Below are positions 22,631 to 32,469 of a stretch of 64,000 bases of DNA, piece after piece. Origin of the DNA: Cornus controversa (taxonomy: Eukaryota > Streptophyta > Magnoliopsida > Cornales > Cornaceae). Within the stretch, counting starts at the first letter, position 1; each line of letters opens with the position of its first letter. The notes under the pieces were generated by a model. It made no database searches. It worked only from the letters and a program-made list of their open reading frames with translations, and was not told the DNA's origin. Position numbers and translations under genes: made by a program. The stretch is taken from contig CM048847.1 in NCBI GenBank assembly GCA_026545225.1, positions 6,566,501 to 6,630,500 of the forward strand, read 5' to 3'.

Positions 22631-22643
22631 AAGTTTGGGGGTG
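22631..22643 (+). promoter_or_regulatory. Polypurine tract of family C element
   Basis: AAGTTTGGGGGTG immediately before the 3' LTR start TGATAAG, the site for priming plus-strand DNA synthesis. Confidence 0.9.
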
Positions 22644-24080
22644 TGATAAGTGTTCAATTCTATGCATTTGAACCCTCTTTATTGCTTATGTTAGTTCCGT
22701 TTTTGCGTTTACTGAGATATGTTTATGGTATTTTTGTGTTTTTGATGTATTGCAGGTATTAGAGTAAATGGAGCAAAGTTTGAAGCTATTTGCAGCTGAA
22801 GAGAAAAAATCAGAATTGCAGCCAAAGGCATCTCGATCAATCGAAATGTTGATCTCGATTAATCGAAATCTCGATTGATCGAGATCTCATTTCGATTGAT
22901 CGAAATCTCGATCAATCGAGAACCAATCTCGATTGATCGAGATTCTGCAGAACCCACTTGGCCACTTGCTCACCTGCTCTCCCACTTGCAACAAAATCCC
23001 CCTTTTTGCACGACTTAGGGGGATTGTCTGACTTAAACAAGACCCTTGGGGACCTTCTTGATACAAGGGATATATATATTGATATATATATATATATATA
23101 TATATGGTGGGCCCCAAGGTTGAAAAGGAAGCCAAAAAGCACACAAAAAGGGCCATATCTCTCATATCTCACATATCTCTCAAAATACATCAGACCATCC
23201 AAGGAGAGACCTTCGGGAGAGGAAGAAGAGGAGCTGAACCAGACCAAGAAGCTTCACTTTCTTCATCAATGGAAGGGTGCAAGGCTGCCATGACCAACTA
23301 ACTCCTCCACTAGGGTGTGGTTGACACACCTAGCCATGTAAACTTGTTCATTTTTGTAGCACTTGGGGATTTGTACTTAAATGTTGATTATTTAGCCTAG
23401 TGAATATGTACACAAATACATTTCTTATATATATTCATTTGATTTGGAATTTATTCTTGTCTTAGAGTAGATTTTGTCACTTGAATGTACAACATTTGCA
23501 TATTCCACAAGAAGTGCAAATGATGGCTAGATAATGGTGTTAAATGAATGTGTGATGTTTGCTTGTATAGACCATGCCAAGACAAGGTAGTTTGGATGCA
23601 TGTAGTGTTCAATTAGAGAGTAGGGTAATTAGGTAGTTAGTTAGGTTGAAGAGCTATGCTTGTTGAAGATGGATTATGATAGGTTAGCACACACATTGAT
23701 CTTTTGATATGTTATTGAGGTCACAAGCCTAATGACATTGTTAGGCATTTAATTTATGAATCCCATGCTTGCTACACTTATGAACATGTGAATGGCTAGT
23801 GGTGGAAACCACCCCTAGCTCTCTCTCCCAACTCAACTCTTTAATTTTATTGTCATTTCATTCATGCAATAGATTATAAACAAAAATCCAAAAAACCTGT
23901 TTTTAGAATTAAAGTAGAATTAATCTTCCTTTAAGGCAATTTCAACTAGTCCTCGTGGGATCGATACCCTCTATATAGAACCCTATCTACAAAGATTCGT
24001 GCTCTTGCGAGTGGTTAAATTATATTTTGATAAAAAGGGCAAAATTAAGCTTACAATTTAATCCGAGTTTAGCCACATCA
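22644..24080 (+). mobile_element. 3' LTR, family C
   Basis: 1437 bp, colinear with 11051-12467. Differences are about 17 scattered substitutions and an expanded TA microsatellite at 23070-23104. The palindrome cluster is at 22830-22947. Followed by the TSD ACAAC. Confidence 0.95.
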
Positions 24081-24085
24081 ACAAC

Positions 24086-25013
24086 TAAATATCTAAGACA
24101 AGATAAGAAATCATTGAAACTAAATTTACAAGGCTTTTATTGCTCAATTCTATAATAAGAATCCTCTAAATTACACAATCTATGCATGTATATAAAGGTC
24201 CCCAATAATTAAAACAATCAAACCATTGATGCTTTGTTAGGGCTACATCAAAACCCTAGTGGATGAACTAGCCGCTCATGGTAGGAGAAGAAGCTTCAAC
24301 TGTTGAGGAAGAAGACATCATCTTCATGAATTATGCGTATGACTTCATTCTCCAATGGCTCTGCAATTATGTTTCTGTTCTCTTCTCAGCCCTCTTAAAC
24401 TCTCCAATCTCTGTTATCTCCCCCCCCCCCAACTCCAGCCTCTCATTCTTCACTTTATTCCCCAAGAGAATACACTAAAGTCCTAATCCAATTAAGAATA
24501 AACTAGGGTTTCTCGCAGTACTAATCAGGTGGATTTTTCCTGCTGACTTCGGCCCAACTTTTGACCCACTAGAAGTTCAATTTACGGAATTTTTGTGAAA
24601 TACAAAAGTGTGCAGAATCAAATTTCGTTCAACCTTGCGCATAAATTATGTCGATTTGAGACTTGGAAATAAGACTTCTGATCCATTTTTCAAAATGGGA
24701 TTAAGAATGTATTAAACGCAGATTTGGGCTTCAGGCCCGAAACCTTCTTAAGCAGCTGTAATTCTCTTGGACCTCGTTGTTGGGCTGATTTGAGTTGAAG
24801 TAAATGGTTGAATGAATCTCCTTGATGTAGGCTTCATCTACCCATCTTGGATGTCTTCTTTAATAGCCCAAAAGCTTGGTTTGAACTGAGATAATCATTA
24901 AGGCCCTGAAAATACAAAAAACACTAAAACAAAGTAAAATAACAAAATACTCTATCACTAAGAGAATAAAATACATAAGTTAAGTGGCTAGAATGCGTAA
25001 CATTCAACGCCTA
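24086..25013 (-). mobile_element. 5' LTR of truncated family D element (right part)
   Basis: Continues the LTR begun at 10464 and matches 59990-60915. The expected terminus CGCCTATCA is replaced by CGCCTAAGTTAA followed directly by the copia LTR at 25020, so the last few bases are lost or mutated. A C-run at 24421-24430 is a local slippage product. No gene. Confidence 0.85.
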
Positions 25014-25019
25014 AGTTAA

Positions 25020-25739
25020 TGATAGTGGAGTCAGTTCGATGTCTTGAGCAGCAACTCTTCAAGCTTTGTAAGTTGGTCTTCTAAGTTAATCTTCAAATCT
25101 TCAAACTCTAATAGTTTGTCTTCAAGGTTCAGCTTGATAATGATATGTTCACTTGACTTCTTAGTGGATAATGATACTCGAGCTTCTTCCAAGATGGGTC
25201 TTCAATAAGTACACCTTTGAAGGTGTAGTTGCAATGGAATTGTAGAAGACACTCTTCCGGTGAATTCCTCTTTCAGCTCCTTAGCTCTTCAAACTTCCAT
25301 TTAGCTTAGAATTTTCTTCTGACAACGGTCTTGGTATTTCTTTGTCTTTATACCTGTTCTTAAAAGGCACACTACTGCATCTAAAAAATAGATTTTAGTA
25401 GCACAGATGTTTTTAAACTGGAGCTAGCTATTGATGAAGTCCTCATATATGGTGGTGGCTGACGGTGCCAGAACAAACAGTAGCCGATGGCAGCGAACAC
25501 CCACACCAGCTGTACCGACGAGAAGAACTTCACAACCCCAGTCACTCTCTAGCTCTTTTTTTTTTAACTTCTGCACCTCACCACACTCTTTCAACTCTCA
25601 CTAAACATCGCTCTTTGTTCACCTTATTTTTTTTTCTCTATATAAACTCTACATTTTCTTCCCTTTTAAAAACCTACGGCTGCCTCATCTGATGCCTCCT
25701 CAAAATGACCTAATCACCTTCTTTTTATATCACCTTTTT

Positions 25740-25776
<37 letters not shown>

Positions 25777-26150
25777 ATGTGTTATCAATTTGCCCACTCT
25801 CACACCCTCATGTATAAAACATATACATATATATATATATATATATATATCACACAAATCAACACATTATCTTTCACATTTAAATATTACAAAAACTACC
25901 ACCACCCACATAAATTAAACAATTATATCAAAGCATATGTGGCCCCTATTTTTCATTTTCATTTTTTTTTTAAATACAAGCAACTCTAATGAGTGAAATT
26001 CCCAAATTACCCCTATATTTAAAAAAATAAATTAAATTGTGCAATTAGACCCAGCCAAATATATTTAGAAACAAATGAAACAAATGCCCCAGTGAATTTT
26101 TTTTGACATTAAAACTTGGGCAAACATGCTCATAAGCTTTCAAACCATCA
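25020..26150 (-). mobile_element. 3' LTR of a Ty1/copia element
   Basis: The right boundary is set by ...TTTCAAACCATCA, next to a purine-rich PPT on the minus strand. The left boundary TGATAGTGG is chosen because it complements the TGATGGTTTG start; it is less certain. About 1.13 kb. Contains TA microsatellites at 25743-25774 and 25809-25850. No gene. Confidence 0.65.
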
Positions 26151-26260
26151 ATCTCCCCCTTTTGCCTTTTAATGTCAAAAATGATCTAATTTCTTTCTCC
26201 CCCTTTTTGACAATAAAAGTCAAAAGAGTGGCAAAATAGAGAGCTAGTGAAGAGGAAGGG
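26151..26260 (-). promoter_or_regulatory. Copia PPT and 3' untranslated segment
   Basis: On the minus strand this reads AAAAGGGGGAGATTGATGG at the LTR edge, a classic copia polypurine tract, with a second GGGGGAGAAAG-type purine run about 45 bp upstream. It is cut off from the coding region by solo LTR B. Confidence 0.75.
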
Positions 26261-26625
26261 TGTCACGTCCCGATCCCTCGACTCCCGAGAAACCAGAGGT
26301 TAACCCATCCATTACTCCCAATGGACCCTTTTTACCCTCCATAAAGTACCAGGCTCTGATACCACATTGTCACATCCCAATTCTTGACTCCTGAAAATCG
26401 AGGGTAAATAGTAGATGTTCTGCCCGGTTCAAGTCCATAAATCGCTAAGCGTCTGAAAACTTAAATTACTATACACTTGTAATTTGAGTGTGATACTTAG
26501 TCCATTAGAAAGAGAATCCAAAAAAATTAATTTAAAAAAAAACCACACTCAATTCTGATTTCAAACGAAGAAGTTATGCCCGTTTGAAGTTTGGGGCAAT
26601 TTTCAAAGTGTGCTATAAAAAGTGA

Positions 26626-26805
26626 CTTCGATCTATCGAAGCGATGAGTTCGATGCATCAAACCTATCGAAGCTCCGATGCATCGAACAAGTATCATCCA
26701 AAAATAGCTCTCCAGACTTCTGCATTCCAAAATCTCTGCAGGTTTTTGATGCATCGAACTGGGGACTTTGATGCATCGAACTGGATGTTTCGATGCATCA
26801 AACTG
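26626..26805. repeat. CGAT near-palindrome cluster in solo LTR B, core GATGCATC
   Basis: About nine units: CTTCGATCTATCGAAG, then several of TTCGATGCATCGAA type with one or two substitutions. Position relative to the LTR end and the flanking sequence match the 5962-6178 cluster of the sister copy, but the unit core is different. Confidence 0.85.
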
Positions 26806-27569
26806 CCCAGAAGCTGAAACTTTGCAAATGGTTAGTTTTGACCTCCTAGGTCATTTCTACCAACATAATTCATCCCAACAACCTCCTAGTCATATAAGAA
26901 AGGAGTTTATATCATTCACAAGGTCTAAATCATGCTCATAATGAAATCATGCTCCAATATGAGTCATTCTCACTCATAAACACATTTTATCTGAAAATGA
27001 AACTATCCAACAACTCCATTAGCTCATCAAATGAAATCAAATACTCTTAACAAGCACTACATGAACAAATCCACATCAAATACAATAAGGTTATGATCTA
27101 AGTTACATTTATCCAAAACATAACTACAACTCAAATAAAGTTTCATGCCACAAGCCAGCATGGATAGCCACAAGATATGCAATATCCAAAAGATAGCAAA
27201 ATGCTACAAGAGTTCCACTTGGACACTCAAGTCCCGTCCATCATTGGCGCCTTATCTGTAAAAGAGTTTAGAATAAAGGGGTGAGCACCACTGTGGCCCA
27301 GTAGAGATACCCCAACCCACCTAAGTGCTGACCCGACAAACCTACGTGAATGCATGTCACCACATTGCATTTATCATTCAACATATATCATGTTCGTTCA
27401 TAACAAATGCACATATATAAGAATGCATTAAACATATAGCATGCTTCATAATTCAAATGAAAGCATTAATCATACGTTTGTCCCTCTCTCGGACTCAACC
27501 CCATACCCTAACATGATTCTTGACCAAATCATATAACCGAGATAGTTCCCACACCATTCCAACTCTACC

Positions 27570-27870
27570 ACCAAGTATTTACTTACTCCAAGGTGGGTAG
27601 ACCACCGTCATCGAGTATTTACCTACTCGAAGATGACTTGGCCCCTTTTCTTTTTCTAGGTTTCACCGAGTATTTACCTACTCTAAGGTGAGTAAATCAT
27701 AATCACCAAGTATTTACCTACTCCAAAGTGATTGGGCATTTTTTGGAATCCCCACCTAGTATTTACCTACTCCAAGGTAGTTAGATCCCGATCACTGAGA
27801 ATTTACCTCCTCTAATGTGATTTAACCACTCCAACACCCTCACCGAGTATTGACCCACTCCAGGCAATTC
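27570..27870. repeat. Array of short hairpin modules, type CACCGAGTA...TACTCCAAGGTG
   Basis: Six or seven imperfect modules at 45-60 bp spacing. In each, CACC/GGTG and GAGTA/TACTC arms flank the loop TTTACC. Spacers vary. The same module is found at 23-51 and, degenerate, at 80-112. Confidence 0.8.
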
Positions 27871-28978
27871 AACCATTTTTTCCTATTTCCTCACAACGGC
27901 CCTATATATGCTTTTCGAACATATAAATAACAAACATTTAAGATTCATGCTTCACAATACATACGCTAGTTATAAAGGAACATAACATGCATTTCATATT
28001 CATCAATCCACATATATAATCATCTATATATGAAAACCCTAGCATAAGTTACATATGCTCCCAAAATCCACATAAGCACATATTACAAATATGTTCATTT
28101 AACACATTTTTACAAAAGTGTACCATGCTCTAGCATATAAGTGTACATGCTCATTTCTCTCACTCATTCACCCTTCTTATCATGTATAACACCATATACA
28201 TTCCCATTGCACATAAGAGACTAAAGAGAGTAGAAAACACTCACATTCCAACCCTCTTACCACTCTAAAATATGCAATACACAACCCTAGATCTCACCGT
28301 TTCACCCGAAACCCTAGAATCGATAAGTAGATGAGAAAGAGAACCCCTACCTAGAAAATGAAGGCTTTCCAAGCATTTCCCAAAATTCCAGCAACGTCAA
28401 TCTTACCGAACCACAACTTTGATCAGTTCAAAAGGAAGCCCTAGCCATCCCCTACGTATCTCCCTTTTTTCGGCGAGTCTTGAATCCAAGTCGAATGGGT
28501 TCGAAATGTAGAGAGAAGGGAGACTTATGAAGATGAAGAGTTTTAGAGAGAGAAAGAGGCATGAGATATGAAATATCTCTACAGGTTTGACCTTTTAAGG
28601 TCTTTAGGTTACGAAAACACCAAAGTACCCCCGGGCCACTTAATGCACCTTCCTGGACTCCATTTTTGATTTTGAAAACTCCTACAGCCTCGAAATCACT
28701 TCCTCTACTCTCTAAATATTTTATCTAAGTCATTCCCAAAAATAAATATTTTCAAAAATTTTCTGGATTCTTGAGCCCACTTTTAACTCGCATCTCGGGC
28801 CTTGATTTGACCAAAAAGTCAAACTTCTCCAAATCTTTTGAAAAATTTTCAAAACCTTTAAAACACTTCTCAAACATGTTCCCCACACTCAAAACATGTT
28901 AATCACCACTCAAAATGCATTTATGGCAATTATAATGCAAAAATGCAAAATTGACCAAATTTGGTCACAATCGCTACC

Positions 28979-29990
28979 GAGGGTGAGTCCCAAAACAGCT
29001 TGAAGAGTCTCAAATCTGGTCGGAGGCAAAGGTTTGGTCATAATATCTACTAGTTGTGCCTCATTATTGATATACTCAATGTGTATATTTCCTTTTTACA
29101 CATTATCCCTCATGAAATGATACTTGATGTCTATGTGTTTGTGTCTATTGTGTAAAGTGTGATTCTTGCTAATAGAAATTGCACTTTGATTATCATAGAA
29201 AATGGTAGTGGGAGTGGAGAATTCAATGCCCAGATCTGTGAGTGTGGTTCTTTTCCACAATCCTTGAGAGAAAGCTTGTGCAGCTGAAATATATTCATCT
29301 TCTGAGGTGGAGAGAGACACAGAAGCTTGGTTTTTGCTAAGCCATGAAACCACATTATTTGAAAATATATAACAACATCATGAGGTACTTTTTCTATCAA
29401 TTTGTGAACTGCCCCAATCGACATCGAAGAAGGCCACAAGAACAACATTAACGAGGGGGTATAATGCAAGCCAAGTCTAGTTGTGCCTTTAATATATCGA
29501 AGGATCCTTTTGACAACTTTCAAATGTGAGACTCTAGGATCACTCTAAAATCAAGCAATTAAACCAACTGCAAACACGATGTCAGGCCTTAATGTAGTTA
29601 AGTATAAAAGACTTCCTATCATGGACCGGTAAAGTGTATTATGAATAGGGTCATTGGTACACTCTTTGGACAATTTTGTGGTGACACAGATGGGAGTAGA
29701 CATCGGTTTAGAATCATCCATGTTAAATTTTTTTAGAATTTCTTTTGCGTACTTCTCTTGAGAAATGAAAATACCTTTAGCATGCTGAATGATTTGAAGT
29801 CCTAAGAAGTATTTCAATGTGCCTAACATGGACATCTCAAACTTAGATTGCATAAGTGCAGCAAATTGTGTGGTTTGACTCGAGTGTGAACTGCAAAACA
29901 TGATATCATCCACATAGATTTGCAAAATTAAAAAGTTTGAGTTGGAATGCCTCACATATAGTGTGTTGTTGACCTTTCCTCTGTGAAAAC
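28979..29990 (-). pseudogene. pol: Ty1/copia RT and RNase H, C-terminal part (truncated, frameshifted)
   Basis: Minus strand, from right to left: RT C-terminal half with YVDDI (about 29904-29918, in LQIYVDDIMFC) and YFLGLQI, KYAKEIL and RPDIVFAV motifs (29551-29955); connection HLKVVKRILRYIKGT (29470-29525); RNase H with SWLSKNQASVSLSTSEDEY (about 29285-29350) and DNQSAISISKN, HIDIKYHF (29110-29210); and a terminal LVDIMTKPLP segment (about 29020-29055). Stops and at least two frameshifts interrupt it. Integrase and gag are missing because the Athila element beginning at 29991 cuts it; the rest would lie beyond the window. Confidence 0.92.
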
Positions 29991-30928
29991 TGATGTGGCC
30001 AAATATGTACTTATTTTTATAGCTTACTATTGCCTATCAAAATATAATTTAAACCACTCGCAAGAGAACGAATCTTTGTAGATATGGTTCTTTATAGAGG
30101 TATCGATTCCACAAGGAGTTTGGTTGAATTGTACTAAGAAGAGAGAATTTCCAATTTAATCCTAAAAATAGAAGTTTGGTTTGAGTTTAACACTACTTTG
30201 GAGAATGTAAAAGCATTAAGTTTAAAACAAGTTGTAAAGTTGAGGGAGAGAGAACTAGGGGTGGTTTCCACCTCTAGCCAATTGACATGTTCATTCATGT
30301 AGCTAATGGGATCTTCTACAAGTATATGCAACACAATGTCAATAGGCTTCTGACCTACAATGACATATCAAAAAATACATGTGATTTCTAACTAAACATA
30401 GCCCATCTTTAATAAGCATAGTTTTTCAACCTATCTATTTATCATACTTTCTAAATGTACCTACTTGTGTCTAAACTACCCTATCTTAGCATGGGCTATA
30501 TAAGCAAGAAATACCACATTCCATTAAACACCATTACAAAGCCATCATTTACACTTTTTGTGAAAGTTGTAAATGTTGAGCATTCAAAATGAAGTATTTC
30601 TACTCTAAGACAAGAGGAAGAAATAAAATCAAATGAATATATAGAAGAAGTTTACAAATATTATACAAAACACTAGGCTAAGTAATCAACATATACATAT
30701 AGATCCCAAAATAGCTACAAAATGCACAAGTTACATGGCTAGGGGGTTCAACCACACCCTAGATGGAAAGTTAGTTGATCATAGTAGGCTTGCAATCCTC
30801 CATGGATAGTGATGTGAAGCTTCAAAGGTCTAGTTTTTAGCTCCCCTTCTCCCCTCCTGAAAATTGTATCTTCTCTTTCTCAAAAATATGCATATATCAC
30901 CATCCACTTGTGTCCTTGGGTCCCACCT

Positions 30929-30963
<35 letters not shown>

Positions 30964-31360
30964 CACCTACTAAATATATATTCCTCTCACATGGCTGTTT
31001 GAGGTCAGAAAATCCTCAAAAAGGACGTGCAAAGGTCATTCTTGGAGGCAAGTGGCAAGACAAGTGGACAAGTGGGCAAGTGGCAGTCTGCAGAATTTCG
31101 ATTGTGCGAAATTGAGGTTTCGCACAATCGAAATCTCGATTATGCAAAATTGACATTTCGATTGTGTGAAATGCCTTGATGAATTTTTCTTGATTTCTTC
31201 ACTTCCTCAGCACTTGATCGGAAACATCGCCCTTCTTTGGGATAAAACCTAATATATAACATAAACACAAAAATGACATAAAAATACCAAGGTAAACATA
31301 AATATGAAATCAACATATGCAATTAAGAAGGTATAAATGTGTAACATTTAACGCTTATCA
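29991..31360 (-). mobile_element. 3' LTR of outermost Athila element, family C'
   Basis: 1370 bp: TGATGTGGC at left, ...ACGCTTATCA at right, followed by the PPT on the minus strand, so this is a 3' LTR of an element extending right past 64000. Possible TSD AAAAC at 29986-29990; the partner lies outside. Homologous to LTR C but diverged. Contains a TA microsatellite (30934-30960) and a palindrome cluster at 31087-31172. Confidence 0.9.
31087..31172. repeat. CGAT near-palindrome cluster in LTR C', core TGTGCG/CGCACA
   Basis: Four or five units of ATTTCGATTGTGCGAAAT type in alternating orientation. Same position as 3632-3752 in the other C' LTR. LTR C has units with an ATCAAT core at the equivalent place. 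Confidence 0.85.
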
Positions 31361-31373
31361 CACCCCCAAACTT
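31361..31373 (-). promoter_or_regulatory. Polypurine tract of outermost Athila element
   Basis: CACCCCCAAACTT on the plus strand (AAGTTTGGGGGTG sense), touching the LTR. Confidence 0.9.
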
Positions 31374-32469
31374 ACATATTACTAGTCCCTTAGCAATGCA
31401 AAATAGAATGATTTAGGTTATGCAAAAATGGAGCATTTATCAGTCATTAATTGGATAAGGGATGATTTCCCACTCATTTTGTGATAGACAAATGCAACAA
31501 GTATTATAGAGCTACATGGACATTTAACAAAAATGTACCTTTGCAAATTAGAGTTAGATAATAGTTCGCCACATAATGGTCAGCTTGAACAAAAATACCA
31601 ACGCCAACCCTAAAATCCTCTTTGGAAAGTGAACATCCATTCTAATGCATGGCTTATCATCATATTTGGAGAATACAAGAATAAATCTGTCTTTAGAAGA
31701 AAAACTCATAGAAAGCGCTACACTGTGGTTCATTATCGCGAAGCATGCACGAATGCTTGTGCGTAGATGACTGTGCAATGCTTAAACTCTTTTTGCTTTC
31801 TTGAAAGCCCATGTAGCGGTATTGGGTCAATGATTCTCAAACCAGACAGTTTTAGGGCATTAGGTGAAAAGGCACCCTTAAGACTTAATAGCCGAGTTTC
31901 CAAGGCGATGAGCTTAAACAAGCCACCCGCTTCATTAAGGCTCAACCTTACACACTTATACGCGAAAACTTTATGCTTTATGAGGCACAGAGATCCAGTT
32001 TATTGAGTGAGAAGGCTTATTGCACAAATGATTTCCTTTTTTTTTTTTTATAAACAGCTAGAAGACTCATTCTCTAAGCTGCTCAAATAAAAATAGAACT
32101 TTTACAGGATTCTCTATCAGACCTTACCCCATATCTTAAAATGCATGTGTGCTAGTTTGTGCTGTTAAGGACAAATTTGGGCAAGAGCTGCACCATATGC
32201 AAAATTGAACAAAAATGTGGACCATTCTAACCTAATACATAACTTGCAAAAGTGCAGGTATTTACAATGTCCAAAGCTCCTAATTACCCGCTACATTTGC
32301 CTCGAGCATTAAGTGGGATGGTCTTCCCTTAAACAGTATGACATCATGGAATGCACAAAAATTCATTATACTACACAAAAATGCAAAAAACATTTTGCAT
32401 CACAATGTCAATAAGTACCAAAGAATTGAACAATTACAAGCATATGCCCGTGGTATATTACACAACCCC
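31374..32469 (-). other. 3' noncoding region of C' element, with conserved block
   Basis: No gene. The stretch 31780-32040 is colinear, in reverse, with 21990-22230 of the family C element (shared words include TTTTAGGGCATTAGG). It ends where solo LTR A is inserted. Confidence 0.7.

Larger units (their letters stand above)
11051..24080 (+). mobile_element. Full-length Athila-clade LTR retrotransposon, family C
   Basis: A complete 13,030-bp element: 5' LTR 11051-12467, PBS 12474-12491, gag-pol 12766-18397, spacer with palindrome array, ORF3 19623-20843, 3' noncoding region, PPT 22631-22643 and 3' LTR 22644-24080, with TSD ACAAC. Athila affiliation rests on the tRNA-Asp PBS, gag type, FMDD-type RT, lack of a chromodomain and a third ORF after integrase. 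The LTRs differ by about 17 substitutions (my count by eye) plus a TA-repeat length change, about 1.2 percent. Yet gag-pol carries at least one gag stop, two frameshifts and two late stops, with an H-to-N zinc-knuckle change and an E-to-K integrase change. So it was probably copied in trans, or decayed after insertion. Confidence 0.95.
26261..28978 (-). mobile_element. Solo LTR, family B, minus orientation
   Basis: Reads TGTCACGTCCCGATCC at the left and ...TTGGTCACAATCGCTACC at the right, where the usual terminal A has become C. Flanks AAGGG (26256-26260) and GAGGG (28979-28983) are a TSD with one mismatch. 2718 bp, homologous in the opposite orientation to 3862-6685. Contains a CGAT near-palindrome cluster (26626-26805) and a hairpin-module array (27570-27870). 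It separates copia coding sequence from its PPT. Older than the solo LTR at 3862, judging from the altered terminus and TSD. Confidence 0.8.

Noticed and set aside
26261..28978. An independent gene or MITE within the copia region
   Set aside because: Both ends, probable TSD and homology to 3862-6685 identify it as a solo LTR B.
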